Source of the DNA: Flammula alnicola
Taxonomy: Eukaryota; Basidiomycota; Agaricomycetes; Agaricales; Strophariaceae
NCBI GenBank assembly: GCA_015499995.1
Contig: JADNRV010000288.1
Span: forward strand, 1 to 62,023
DNA length: 62,023 nucleotides
Direction: 5' to 3'
Shown here: in pieces, positions 35,401-48,800 of the stretch
Layout of the letters: the number at the start of each line of letters is the position of its first letter
Position numbering within the stretch: the stretch's first letter is position 1
Position numbers and translations under genes: made by a program
The notes under the pieces: generated by a model
The model's database searches: none
What the model was told of the DNA's origin: nothing
Seen by the model: only the letters and a program-made list of their open reading frames with translations

Positions 35401-38400
35401 AAATGCATTACTATATACCAGGTCAAGGAACCCAAAGGAGTAGCTGGCTGGACAGTCAGTCCCCAGCAATGCAAATGCAAATGAGGATGATAAATAGGAA
35501 GTTTTTTGTAGTATAAAGGGAAAAAAATGGTTGAACTAAAGATAGTTAAATCAATGGCATTTCCCACCAGGGTTAGATGTCCTTTTTTTGGTTCTAATTA
35601 CTACTTCAATGTTAATCATGCCAGGCATTTGATTTGGGTGCAGGCTTCAACACTTTGGAAACTTGTATGTCAAGCAGTTTCTAACCAAATTGCCTGAACC
35701 TTGCTCTGAATGCTCATAATTTACAATGGCAATCAAAAGATTATCATATTAAATTTACAATGTCCCAGCATGTACTACTTCTAATGTTACAACTGCACAT
35801 TTTCCTTTACAATACAGCACTTTCTTTTGTTTCCTTGAGCCTTCTATTCATTTTTCTTGCAGAACTATGACCCTTGTACTCTTAATGGACATCTTTTTAT
35901 TTTCTATGTAGTTACCTTCCCAGACTACATTTCTTTCTTTATTGTTCTCTATATAGCTACTATTGTACTTATATCATCTGTTGGTTACTTCCATTCTTCT
36001 TCTTCTCACCATTGTTCTCTATACAATACAATGCCTTGCATAGCCACAAGCCCAAGTAGTATAAAAACTTATACCTTAGATAGATGGCCTCTTCAGCTTG
36101 GTCTTGAGAATTTACCAGGCTTTACCTCCAGCTCTCACATTCTAAGCTCAAATTCAGACAATATCATGTCAATGGCATTCTGAACATCACTGAATCTTGA
36201 ACACTTGCACTATAGTCATGTAGGTGTTTGCTAGCTTTAGACTCTCATCTATTTTTAGCAACACTTTGCAACAACTGTAACATCTAACAAAAGCAATATT
36301 TATTCAAACTCATCTACCACACTCAACATGTCAAGACCATGAGTCCAACATATGAGCTGGTCCTGTTCACACTTCTTGTTTGCCTCATCTGATGATGTTA
36401 ATTGCCATTGTTCATCTGTTTGGAATTCATTTTTAACTCATCAAAACAAACCACCTGCAGAGTACTGGGCATAGAAATCCCTTTTCTTACCAGCAGTGAT
36501 GGGCATGTTTGAATGCCAAATTCTGGCAGAGGGAATTATGTGGAGTAATTATGCACCAACCCCACATAAGGTTAGCCCAGTTATGGTGAGGGTAGAAGAT
36601 GGTGCAGGGTCCAAAATTAAATGTTGAAATTGCAAATACAAACTTAGAGAAGGGCCTTTTGAGGCTGGGGTAGTGGGACATGATGTTGTCCAGAGTGTGG
36701 CAAAAGTATAAATACAGGTGCAGAGCATATGCTTTGAAAAGGCCTGATACACCTATTAGCTATGAGTTATGGAGTCAAATTTAGTACTTACAGTTTGTAA
36801 ACCCAGAGATCCTCAAAAACACCTGAGATTAGGCAATAGCACATGTTCAGGTGACCTGCATAGGTTAACAGGTAGGGTATTGCATGGATAGGATAATAGT
36901 TAAATTTTCACTATCTATAAGCTTTCGATCAAGCCCTGGGACATCCAAAACGGATGAGTTTTGGGTGATGTACAGTCAAAATAATTAAATACAATTATTT
37001 TGAGTGTATCTCCCTCAAAACTTGTCTGATTTCAATATTTTACTGATTGTTTTGATGCATAAACCCATGGGATTGCTGGTAGGGTTGTTCTACAGGTAGA
37101 AAATAGGTTGCTGTGGTGATACCCATGGGTTTACCCATGGGTTTACCCATGCTATTATTTAGGCTGAGATTGTGTCAATTTGTCAAAGGTGGGCCTATTC
37201 AATAGGCTGTTTGAAACTATACCAGGGGTGGTGTGTCCACCTTCATATGAGATGCTAACTGCAAGTGCCAGAAAGTCCCCTCAGCAGTGGTGCAGGTACT
37301 TTTGAGAAAAAGAAAGAAGTGGCTGTGCTTTCTCAAGATCAGCAGCAGCTAGGGATTGTCAGGGGTAACCCTGGAGTATTTCAGCTGTATCTTTATCCTT
37401 ATCCACACAAACACACAAACCCTTGCCCTCTACCAGAGGTAAGAGTTTTGGTGATTTGGGGTAGAAGTTTCTGAAAACCCAGGGGTATTTAATATTTTGG
37501 AGGGTATACCTGTTAAAATTAATTGGAAACTGTTTTAAAAATTGTTTATTAATTAATTAAATTAAATCAATTATTTGATCATGCTATATACAGTATTTTC
37601 TTGTATAATGTGCTAAATTTGGGCACAAAATCAAGGTCTTTGCTGTGCCCCATCTATTCCTAGGAATCTGGTGGAAGCTATTGTCAAATTGTTAAAAAAT
37701 TTTGAAAAGTGGCAAATTCCAAGATTCCACTGGAATATTGACTGGAATGCAACAGGAGTGGAATGGCTGGAATAGAATATAAATGCATTATGATTTGGTG
37801 ATTTCTGATCTCTATATATATAGAAATAAACAGCAGTACCTGTCTGTAATATTGAAATAAAATTGAATAGTGTGCCAAGACACATTCCAAATTAGGAAAT
37901 TCAATATTTGGATCAGGTGATAAGTTGTGAATAGGAATTAAACTGGGAACCCTGAGTGAGTGCTTTGACCTCTTAGAGTCTGGAATGATGAGAGACAAGT
38001 CATTTGAAAATGTTATCAGAGAATGCATTATAAATCCAAAAGTCAAGCTGCAAATTTCTTCAGTATAAAGATATAGAAATAGTATAATAAGGCACACAAT
38101 TTCTTCTGTTTTTTTTTAACAATAAGAAAGAGTTGCATGCCACAGTTTTTTAGGATCTTGTTATTTCATTGATGCTTTACAAGATTCAAATGTTCTGGAT
38201 GTATAATTGGTTGGATGTTTTAGATCCACAGATATCTATAAAAATATTGAGCATTTTCATTTTTGAAAAATAGAAAAACAAGTACTGGAATGGGTTCCAT
38301 TTGATCATTATTAGATTCTGCAAGTAATACATCACGGCCAAGATATATATCCTCAAGATATTGAGGAGTAACTTTTATTTTTTGGACACAATGATATTCA

Positions 38401-38514
38401 GGAGCCAAATTGGAGCATTTATTACATGTTGCATTGAGGGTCTGATTTATCAATCAATAAGATAGATAAAAAATGTCTAAAAGTAAATAAATACTGGTTT
38501 GTTTGCAAGATATG
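32404..38514. other. 6-kb AT-rich region without recognisable genes
   Basis: No conserved protein motif, tRNA or rRNA was found; the longest frames are short and compositionally biased. 34960-35330 holds a degenerate tandem repeat of about 60 bp around CAGTACTTGGGCA / CAGCACTTGGGTA. 35870-36070 is homologous to 45330-45510. 37100-37150 has three copies of ACCCATGGGTTT. CpG is scarce throughout, as in the decayed elements, so much of this is probably very old repeat sequence. Confidence 0.55.
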
Positions 38515-38911
38515 TGTTATTACTAGCAAGCAATAACTTAGTCAATGCTGACTAAGTAATGCCTAAGTCATATTTTCAAAAATCTAACATTCAAGTTCAA
38601 GTTCACTCAGAAGTGCATACATTTAAGAGGTTTTGAAGTGAGTAAGGAGACTTGCTAGATTGGTACAAGATTTCAAGAACTAGCTAAGAAACACTACTGG
38701 TCAAGTTGCTACTTTATATACTGATCTATATCTCACACAGACCATGAGGTAGAGTCAGAAGGAGTCATAAAGGATCAGAGATGAAGGAAATGAGTCAACA
38801 ATGTCTAAGTTGACATAGAAATGGAGAAGTCTAAATATAGTACATAGCTGAGAATAGAGATAGTACAAGGTAAGAATAGAAGGTAAAGAGAGAAAATAGA
38901 CAGGAGTCATA
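38515..38911 (-). repeat. Decayed solo LTR related to the G3 LTR
   Basis: Shares GCAAGCAATAA, AATGCCTAAGTC and the TATA/priming layout with the LTRs at 50155 and 57160. On minus it keeps AGCTAGTTCTT (38676-38686), the G1/G2 form of the predicted RNA 5' end. Boundaries are approximate. Confidence 0.5.
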
Positions 38912-39968
38912 ATAATATGTTTGCCTGGTTCATTCTTGAGTTTGCAAAAAGATACTGATCATTTTATAATGACCTGCAAACTAGGATCAAGCTGTTCAAA
39001 TAAAGCTGGAACCATTTTATCAAGATATAGCCAATATTGTCATAAATTTCTTTTCTCTTACATTATATTACAAAGTTTCCATCTCGTAAATCAACCATTG
39101 TTTCAAGGCCAATTTAAAGTTTTCAAGACTAAGTAAAAAAAAATGGCGAAAGGATATATGCTTTTCAAGGAATAAGGCCTGGATGTTTTTTGAGAGTCTG
39201 AATCAAGTCTTTGCTTTTTTTGATTTTAATTCCCCCAGTCTATTAAAAAAAATTGTCAGAAAATATTAATACTGAGCAAAATAAAATGCACTTTAAATGG
39301 AAATATTTCAAAAAAATCTTGCTCAGCCCACACATTTGTGACCTCCTCTGGACTCCAGGAAAATAAAACAAGCCCAAGACTTTCATGAATGTGATGTTTT
39401 CAGATTAGAATCTGCATAAAATCACTCTTCCAAATGACCAGACCACTTGGATCACTCCAGAAATTAATTATTCTATGGAGATTTGATGCCTAAAACATAT
39501 TGTAAGCATTGGTTTAAAAAATGAATTGACTTTACCTTGACTGCAGTCTTCCATGCTTTATAGTGGAAAATAGAGGGCTGTACCTGGCACATTTCATGTA
39601 AGACATCAACAACACTTTGATAATATTGGTGGCATTTTTCTATTTATAATTTCAACTCACTGTAATTTCCATGCAGTGGTTAAATGCAATCTGCAAAGAA
39701 TGCACCCAACTAATGCATTTCTTGGACCAAAAATTTGGATTACTTTGCAATAATTTGTTCCAATTTGGTTTTTTGCAAGCCACAATGAAAAGTCCATCAA
39801 ATTCTTCAAATGATAATGGTGGTAAATCCAATTGTGAGACATCTTTGTCATCTTGAGAATTGGAAATGTGCTGCTGTTTATGTTCAGGAGAGTGAGGTTC
39901 TGAAAATGAAGAACTCAAGTTTTGGTTCAAAGAACAGGTTGGTTGGCAGGCTGGATAGCAGAGGAGTT
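38912..39968. other. No recognised gene
   Basis: AT-rich. Fragments of frames on minus at 39652-39972 (SFEEFDGLFIVACKKPNW) look somewhat protein-like and could be a further downstream exon of the neighbouring gene, but no splice model could be fixed. Confidence 0.35.
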
Positions 39969-41844
39969 TCAAATGATTTGCATTTTGCTGGGTTTCATCA
40001 AGTGAAAAATATCAGCTTTTATGCAAAAAGCAAGGCCAGGAAATGCTGCATCAGTGGGAAAGTGATCCCAAGATGATAAAGCAGCCTGGCTTGTCTCTGC
40101 ACACTGAGAAGGGGACCCATAAGTCATTGGAATTCCACTTGTTTGGTCAGCAGCAGCTTCGATGTCATTGGTCTTCCTAAGATATATATGGGTGATTGGA
40201 AGAAAGGTGAAAAGAGACTCGTCAACTCACAAAGCATATTCCCACCACACCTGCTGCATTTTCTCAAGGATTTGCCTACCATATAAATCCTTTGCTGTCT
40301 TCTGCATACCAGATAAAATCTGCCTGTACTTACTCTCGGAATCATTAACTTCGAACTTCTGGTCGCTATGAACACCTTTCTTCTACTCATTAAGACAAAG
40401 GTGGGCCTAGAGACCAATAGTTTATTATTTAGTAGTTTGATGAAATAAACCCTCACTAATGTATGTCTGAATGCAATTATTTCAATCTCAAAGGGTGGGC
40501 CAAACATCTTCTGATGCTGGCGACCTAAAGATGTGGCTTTTCCAAAGAGGAATTTTGAAATGATTTCACGACAACAAGGGTGATTCCAGTGCCTAGGGTT
40601 CTCCTAGAATTCAAACTGTGAACAAATCTAAGTGGATTGTCATTTACTCACATTTTTGTCTGCTGGACCATCAGTAAAAGGAAAGCCTGACATTTCATCC
40701 AGAAGATGCAGGACTTTCTGTTCGACAATTTGAGGTTGACTCTTTTTCCCTTCACTTTGCATGGATAGATATTCCTCATTAGTGATGGTGAGTCTGTATA
40801 GCTCCTGGACGATGAGTCAAGCCTCTTTTTTGATGCCGCTCCGAATTGTACTGGTCATGCTGTAAATCTAAAAAAGAAAAACAATCAGATGCAAACAAAA
40901 AATAGTTTAAGATGGAAATCCACCAAAGTGAGAACATCTTTGTTGATCTCTATTTTGTCTGTCTCCATTGCTAAATATATGTGAATAAGCTTGGTGATAA
41001 CAATTTCAAACAGGATACGTACAGTCTATTGTCAGGACAGCATGGGCCACAGAATTGCGGGCATGAGTCTGGAAGTCTTTTCTGTGCCCTGATGTCCCAT
41101 GATAGAAGAAGAGGCCCATCAAAAGTGTGGCTGCCCCAAAAAGTTCTCTGGCATACATGAGAATATGGAAGGCATAGGGCTGATTTTTGTAAAATTGCAA
41201 TGTCTTGGGACTTGCTTGGGTGGCATTCTTCTTGAATCCACAATGCACTCCATGATGCACTCCACGATGCACTCCATGACAGCTTGTAGCAGACATTGAT
41301 GGCACAGAGCTTACTGATATAATGTCACTTGCCTCGCTCCAAATGTCAGGAGGCTGACTTTGATCTCCCAATGGCAATAAGGTGGTATAATAGGAAAGGG
41401 TTTGAAGACAAGGGGCAGCAGCAATATCGGTAACCTTGATCAAAGTTAGTGATATTACTATAGTATTTTAACATGCTGACCTGTTGATCCATTGATAAGA
41501 TGGGCTAAAAGGTGCCAGTCACTGGAAACTGTGCCCATGCATTGGTGGACATCCTGTTGTCAGCAAAAGTCTGAGTGGGGGGGGGGCATGTTGAAGATGC
41601 AAGAATTCTTCCATGCTGAATGTGAAATTTTCCTGTTGTGCCCACACATTGGTGGATGTCCCATTGTCAGCAAAAGCCTCAGTTGGGGGGTACATTGAAG
41701 GCGCAAGAATTCATCCATGCTGGATGTGAAATTTTCCTCCTCTGCCGCTCGCTGATCAGTCCATTGGGTTAAATATGAAGAAAACTGAGGTGGAGGCTCA
41801 GGCTCAGCATGATAGACAGCTGCTGGTATTGGAGCTGGTGTCAT
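39969..41844 (-). pseudogene. Spliced gene resembling the basidiomycete DUF6532 family, degenerate
   Basis: A clear spliced frame on minus: the exon with ATG at 40858 down to 40652 (TSTIRSGIKKEA, LIVQELYRLTITNEEYLSM), exon 40603-40457 (HPCCREIISKFLFGKATSLG, FGPPFEIEIIAF), exon 40379-40231 (SKYRQILSGMQKTAKDLYG) and exon 40176-39969 ending in TGA. Junction phases agree. Upstream frames at 41006-41443 (AFHILMYARELFGAATLLMG) and 41560-41844 are probably N-terminal exons, but their joins are unclear. The HP..R.II..FLFG...FGP pattern reminds me of DUF6532 proteins, function unknown; this is recall, not a search. A TGA replaces an expected residue after KKEA. Low CpG suggests decay. Confidence 0.45.
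41540..41755. repeat. Tandem duplication, unit about 108 bp
   Basis: Two adjacent copies starting CATTGGTGGA, each containing TTGTCAGCAAAAG, a G-run, GCAAGAATTC and ATGTGAAATTTTCCT. They are diverged by perhaps 15 percent and lie within the putative N-terminal exon of the gene on minus. Confidence 0.7.
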
Positions 41845-41879
41845 TGCAGTGACATCTGCAGTATGGATGTGAGGGTGTC

Positions 41880-42150
41880 ATAGAGCACTAGTTTCAGAGT
41901 CACAGTTATGAATTTACACAAGTCTATTGTACATAGTTAACAACCTTCTTTTATCTTTTATCGTGCACCTACTATCAGGTATCGATATTATAAAACTATC
42001 ATCCTTTCCTTGGACGAACTAAGTCAACTAAACATTGATTTGGGTGTTTGAGTGTAGTAAAGAGTAGTTAATAAAAAGTGAAGCAAGTTAGACTTGATAG
42101 TATTCCTTTAGTAGACATTACAAGGTCTATTAAAAGCGACTACTTGATTA
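41880..42150 (+). repeat. Decayed 3' portion of the 1.77-kb LTR
   Basis: Follows the solo LTR from its position 25425 (AGAGCACTAGTTTC) to about 25740 (GCGACTACTTGATT), with a small deletion. Confidence 0.65.
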
Positions 42151-42305
42151 ATAGTATGTAATTTGCACATGGTTGCTAAAAATAGCACAGATATTTCAAA
42201 AAAGGAAATCATCAGACTCCTGTTGGACTCCATCTAAACTCCTGAGACTCCTGTGATACTATACAACCAGTGGACTCCATTTGGACTTCTGGTTCCAGAT
42301 GGCTT
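42151..42305 (+). mobile_element. Fragment of a GGAGTCC-subtype F element
   Basis: Homologous to 9037-9210: AGTATGTAATTT, then GGAAATCA, then repeats of TGGACTCCATCT and GACTCCTG. Both ends are truncated. Confidence 0.55.
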
Positions 42306-42539
42306 ATCTTATCTGTACATTCATCCAATTTTATACCCAGCAGGTTTGGATGGACTCAATTGTGGATGTTAGCAAACATGTGAATAGAGCTTCAACATAA
42401 ATAGAATGTAATAATATACCTTTGTTATTATTAGAATCTTGGATTTCACATTGATCTTGCCCTTGAGTTCTAGAATGACTTTGTCACATTTCTTTCAAAT
42501 AACCTTGTATTCAAAGTAAGTTACTTCTTTTATTCAATA
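42306..42539. other. No recognised feature
   Basis: AT-rich spacer. Confidence 0.4.
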
Positions 42540-44870
42540 ATTTTGGTAGGCCTAATATTTTTGTATAAAGCCAGTTTGGAGCACATTACTTGAAGTGTTA
42601 AGAAAATTGAAAGGAATGATACCAGCAGAATTCCATGAATACTTGGTCATTTTTGATATAAAAATAGTAGATTGATTTCCTGAATCTTGACCTTGGGACC
42701 ATAAGATTGAGATGAAAAAAGGTTTTGTACCAAAATCCTTCAAAACCTATGCTGTATCACCAATAAAAAATGAAAAACTAGAGGAATTCTTGAATGAAAA
42801 CTTAGCCAAAGGATATATCTGATCAAATACTACACATTTATTTTTAGTCTTTTATGTAAATCAATGGTCTTTCTATATTAGATACTGACCGAATTTCATT
42901 TTTTGTTCTATTTTACTGTTCATTCTGGGAAATTTTGGTGTCCATACTGGATTCTGGGATAATCCAGTACTCATTCCACCAGAATGAAACTGGGTATTTT
43001 GGCTGGTCTTTCTGCTAAACCTGTTGCACCAGAATAAGTGGAGGACATAAGAACTTCTCTTTCTTCTAATGGCTGACTGTTGCACGCCCGTCAGTAATCA
43101 GATGTCAGAGACAAAAAATTAAACAAGTCTGGATTGAAATCACAAAAGGTATTTAATTGCAACTCTCAACTGTTTTCTATATAATGATGAAACCTTGGAT
43201 GAAACTTACCTGCACTATAGAGGGTGCTGCTCTCGTCATACTCTTTTTCTTTGCTCTGCCATTTTTTCTTGCCATTCCCATCCATATGATTTGATTGTGA
43301 TTATCCTTGAGCCAATCCTGGAATTTACCATACCTCAACTGTTTATTGAATTACTTGAACCCACTCAAGTCTCAGTGACAGTATCATCTGCTGTGACTGG
43401 AATGACTACACCCACTGAAGCTTCACCAGCTCCAGCCCAACCTGCCTTGGACCCAAACACACCAGAGCCATTCTTATGCCAGTTAGTCATTTGGTCATCA
43501 CTCCTGTCCTTTCTGTGGGCTCTATTTTTTTTAGCATCATTGCCAGTGAGTAAACATTTTTCTTGATACTAAGAAGGTTGAAACCTCACCTGATTTCTCT
43601 GCAGCATCAAAGCTGTTTAACCACCCTCCACATCAATACTTTTACATCCTAATACCTGTTATCTGTGTTCTATTGAAACTGGTGTTTCATTCTCTACTCT
43701 GGGCAGCACTCTTCTCAGATGTAACCTCAGCAAATATGGTCAACTTTATAACTGGCTTCATGCTGCACTTGGCATACAACTCTGACTTCATGATGCACTT
43801 TGTAAAAAATTTGGCTGGCTTTGCAATACAGTTTGGAGAGTCATTGATATGGATCCAATTAGATGCATTAAATCAGATGCATTATCCTGATGGTCAGACT
43901 TAATTCCAGAAGATGACAATGATAATGAAGACATAACCCTTCTACCTGAAGGATTATTCATCAACTTAATTGCTCTGGAACTACAAAAAATAATCACCAA
44001 TTCTGACAAACTGGACACAGAGGTGGCTGAAGCACTAAAGCTATTGCTTGAAGGAGGACCAGGAAACCTGCAAAAAAACCTTGAAGATTGAACAACAGAA
44101 GAAATGAATGACAAAGACTACTTTTCTATAAAGAAAAAAACTATATCCCAAATAGTCAAAATCTGTGATGGAAAATCATGGAAAAATACCATGATACACT
44201 AACAGCCAGACACCCCAGAGCACTTAAAACATACAAGGCAGGGCGAGAATACTACTGGTGGCCAGGAATACAACCTTCATAAAATCCTATGTAAAGGATG
44301 CAGAATTTATCAACAATTCAAGATCAACAGAAATTCATCACACCCTGCACTAATGTCAATTGAAGAATCAAGATCAAAGTGATTGTTTGCAAACTGAACA
44401 ATGAATTTCATCACAGGATTACCACTGATCAGTGAAAAGGATGCAATGATAGTTGTGTTTGACCATGGGCTTACAAAGAAGGCAATCACAATCTCATGCT
44501 CAACTTCTGTCACATACAAAGAAACCAAACAACTTCTTTTAGACAATCTGTATAAATAATTTGGACTTCCTAACAGTCTTGGATCAGATTGAGGCTCTCA
44601 ATTTGCAGCAAAAGCCTTCTGAGAACTCCTGAAACTTCTTGGAATCAAATCAAAACTAACAACTGCATATCACTCACAATCAGATGGCGCCATGGAATAA
44701 TTAAATCAAGAAATCAAAGTATATATTTCAATATATTGCTCCTCACACTCAGACACCTGGCTCGATTCAATCAGCACTATAGAATTCACACACAATGATC
44801 AAAGACAGGCCAAAAACTCCATTTGAACTTATCTTGGGGAACTCACCAGTTTCCATTCCCATATGAAACA
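42540..44870 (+). pseudogene. Old gypsy pol relic, split by an F fragment
   Basis: Before 42838 the frame reads [17 protein letters not shown] and LEEFLNENLAKGYI, the segment just before RT. From about 43855 it resumes with SDALS, LLPEGLFINLIALEL, LLLEGGPGNL, integrase remains (ATERLNQE region near 44690) and TPFELILGNSP. Most CGA codons have become TGA or CAA and the sequence is strongly AT-rich, so it is older than G1 and G2. RT and RNase H are missing. 43058-43850 shows no convincing coding sequence. Confidence 0.7.
42838..43057. mobile_element. F-family end fragment
   Basis: Decayed copy of the B-end of F1a: AGTCTTTTATGTAAAT, ATTAGATACTGACC, then GGATTCTGGG, TATTTTGGCTGGTC and the terminus GGACATAAGAACTTC. 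Only one end of an element is present. Confidence 0.65.
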
Positions 44871-45517
44871 GATGTAGCAATAGCCTATAATTTTATGTTG
44901 TGAGCGCTTTTGAAACCTTTGTTCATTAAGTGGCAAGTAGACCACAGTGACAAAAGCCAGAAATGTGGAAAAAATGATTGCAAATTGAGACATCATGATC
45001 ATAATGGGTAAATGCATTTCAGCAAACAATTATGAGAAGAGTTCAGCCCTGGGGAAATATGATGCCAAGAGGGATGTGATGAGTACCAGCCCACCACCAG
45101 GCTTGCACTGCATTTTATATTGGTTGGCAAAAGGGATGCTGGCAGTATGGTATCAGACAGCTTCAATCAGATAGTTCAGACCCAGTCTTCAGTTGCAGTT
45201 CAGTTTCATAGATATCCCTCCGGCCTCAGGCAATGGCTGTTATGACTGTCCATTTTTCTTTACCATGTAGTACTTTCCATCATCTTCTCAAATGTTCTCT
45301 TTGTAGTACTCACATTACTGTGGCCATTGTACTCTTAACAGACATTCTTTCACTTCCTCATCATCATTCTCTCAGACAATGATACTTTCACTATTGTTCC
45401 TGTTATATCCACTATTGTACTTATATTGTCTCCTTGATTACATCCCTTTCTTTTCTCTCACTATTGTTCTCTTTACAGAACAATGTCTTACATAGCCACA
45501 AGTCTCAGTAGTATATA
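44871..45517. repeat. Unclassified repeat, copy at 35870
   Basis: 45330-45510 aligns with 35870-36070 (TTGTACTCTTAA, CACTATTGTTC, CATAGCCACAAG, AGTAGTATA). Non-coding, possibly LTR-derived. 44871-45300 shows nothing recognisable. Confidence 0.4.
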
Positions 45518-45844
45518 GGCACACTACAGGACAGGTTGCTTGACATTTCCAAAGGCACCAAGGACATAGAGCAGCAGGGTAAAAGCAGACACCCATAGAC
45601 ACACCTGTAGCAATGCTGATCAAAGCTCAGATAAAAGAGATACCTAATTGGGAACATATACTATATCAGGTAATGTCTGGCAACAGTAAGATTTCTGGGG
45701 TGCATAACTTAACATAGTGAGATCCCAGATGCATGCTGAGGGTACTAGGGTACAGGGTATGGAAGATGAAGGGTTAGAACTCTAATTACGAGTATTATGA
45801 TGGACAGAACAGGTGCAGTTTGCCTGAACATCTCCAAGTGAGAC
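45518..45844 (+). repeat. Piece of the 1.77-kb LTR, left of F1c
   Basis: Matches solo-LTR positions 24331-24645 (GGCACACTACAGGACAGG onward). It continues at 49066-49231 beyond the inserted F element. Confidence 0.7.
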
Positions 45845-48800
45845 AAGTGCTTTTGTGTTCCCACGGATTCCTAGTGGATTCCAGACAATTCCAGTGGAAC
45901 AGGTTTGGCAGAGGGACCAGCCAAAATACCAGATGTCAGTCCGGTGGAATGGATACCGGATTGGCCCGGAATCTGGTATGGGCACCAAAATTTGCCAAAA
46001 CGGAACGCAAAATGGAATGGAAAATGGAATCTGGTCACCTAGTATATATTTATTGTATAATAATATATTAAGTAATTAATTAATCATCTTACATTAATTA
46101 CACAATGAATTTGGTTAATTCAGTATGAAATGATGGATTCCGAAGAGCATGTGACCTCAGTAAACCGGCAACTGGTTGCCACATGGTGGTGATGCAGCTG
46201 CAACATTGCCACATCACCACCTTTCTTTTCTCCTACCACCATTCCCACTATTCCTGTCATCCCTCCCCGCGGACCACCCACTGCTCCATGACCATGATGA
46301 CTGCACAACCACAGCAATGACAACAATGACAACACATCCAGCATGCAACAACCAGCTGCAGATATGCAAAACTGAGCCAGCAGGATGCAACACCCCCACT
46401 GCATTCCTCGCAGATGCACTGTGCTGCAGGCACATAAAATGATGACGGTAACATCACATGTGGCCCACTGCAACCACAACCATCATGTGACAGGTACACC
46501 ACAGCACCAACAGTGGGAGCATGATGTCATGCTCCCCTGTCGTAACAGCCACGATGGATGATGCGACAATAGATGAGTGACAATGGAAGCAACAGATAAT
46601 GCCACAACAATGGAAACAATGACAAGGCCACAACTGATGCGACAACAATGAGATGACAACCAATAACAATTGATGAGATGACAACTGATGAGATGACAAC
46701 TGATGAGGTGATGACAGGTGATGACAACCTGATGACCGATGACAGACAACAGAAAACCCAATGACCGACAACCTGACAACAGATGCAACAACCTGACAAC
46801 GCCCCTGCTAGCTGAACAAAACAAGTGCCATGGAGCACACAGCACACTACATATTTCTAAAGCTAGTAGATTGTCACTTGACCTAGTTAGAATCTTGCTC
46901 TGCAGTTGTGTGTGTGGTTTAGGTCACTGAGCACGTAGTGGTCTCTCAACGGCTAACTGAATAGTCTGGCTCAGTCAGTGCTCAGCAATCAGTCAATGCC
47001 AGACAGATCCATCTGGACTGTGATCCTCATGACATTGTAGCCATTCTGGGCTGGACTGTTTTCCACAGTACAAATGTTGTTCCTAGTTGGGTCCATCCAG
47101 CACTGTGACCATTGTGACATTGTTGATTCCTTAGTAACTGTTATATACACCATAGTTACACTGTCCCATGTGTTGATTGGGCAGTACTGCAATCTGGTAA
47201 TGATAAAGAAGTACCTTTATGGTTAAGCTACCTTGCATGGTGAAAGTTTGAAAGGTGTTCTGTTCATCTTGATTCAGGTATATCTGAGAGGTGATTTCGA
47301 AGGAAATTTCTGGTGGCCCCAGTATTAGTTTTATCTACTGATGGCTCTTCTGGTTTATCATCAGGAGCTTTGTCATTCTTGTCTCCTTTATCAGCTTTGT
47401 TTTCATCTCCTTTGTCTTTTTCTTTGCCTTTCTCTGACCTCCACTTTCTATTCTTCTCTCCCTCCCTGCTGCTAGAGCTGCCTTGTGAGAAACCAGTCAG
47501 GCCATCAGCCAGGCTGGGAGTGTGAGAAAGACTAATCACACTCAGAGGTGTTTTAACACTGGATCCACCATCAGCAAATTTTGAAGCAGTGAAATAAATG
47601 AGCTCATTGAATTTCCAAACATTTCTATTGTTTTTGAAGACCAGAAGATAATATGAGGAAGACTCTATGAAAAGGATGGAAGAGAGAGGTTGCGCACACA
47701 GCTATGAAGCCATGTGATGGCCGATGTGCATTGCACAAACAGTGTTAGCCATGAAAATTACATCAACATTGAATTGTCTATTATACCTCTACTTTATGCC
47801 ATACACCAGCAAGAAAAAGTGAAAACAAAAGCCTCGACTGTCCCCAGCATAGGACTGTAAAAATGGAAGCTTACCTGATAAACCAAATACTCCAGGAACC
47901 TCCAATCCAACAAGTCAGTGTCCTGAGACTGATTTCACAGCCCCTGACATTGACACTGTTAAGTAGTGACCTGTCACACTACTTGATTATGGTCAGGACC
48001 CCTGGCATTCACGTAATGTGCAACTGATGTGATGATGAGGCCACAACCAAAGACGAGGTGACAACAGACAACAGAGACACACCAATGATATGACCACCAA
48101 TGTCAAGATGACAAGGCGACCACTAACATGACCACGGAGGTGATGATGACATGACCACTGATGCGACAACACCACAGTGACAACATGACCACGAAGGCCC
48201 AACACTGCACTGTGACCATGAAAGAAGCAACAACGCCGAGCATGAAAGGCCCAATGATGCAACTGCAGAGGTACTGACAATGTGCCAAGGAACGCAATCC
48301 CCTGCGACCGTGGACATGACAGTGATGGAGACAATGGACGGGACAATAACGTGACTCTGGAAGTGCCCACAAGGCGATGACAGAGACGACAACACCGTGA
48401 CCACAGAAGGGCCAATGACGTGACCACACTAGCACTAATGACACAACCATGACTAATGACACGACCATGACTAATGACACGACCATGGAGGCACCAACGA
48501 TAGGACCACGGACGTGACTGTGATGTGACAATGGAGGCACCAATGACATGACAACGGAGGCACCAATGATGTGACAATGGAAGCACCAACGATGTGACCC
48601 CCAGGACATGAAGCACCCATGGACAACCCGCAAGAACGACACCACAGCGATCGATGGCCCTATCAAGAATGATGACAACAGCGGCACTGACAACAACACT
48701 GCTGCCGCAGGAGGTCCAGCCTAACGTGGCAGTGCCATGCAGTGGGCAAGGTGGGCAAGGGCTCCAGGCATGTTGAAAATGAGCTGCAGGCATTCCTGTG

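Noticed and set aside
46120..46847. Several overlapping minus frames with Cys/His-rich sequence
   Set aside because: They arise from decayed GAC/GTC repeats of F1c and have no homology pattern.
48103..48793. Two long minus frames with Val/Ser/His-rich sequence
   Set aside because: Trinucleotide-type repeats of the F1c core, no stop-free conservation with F1b.
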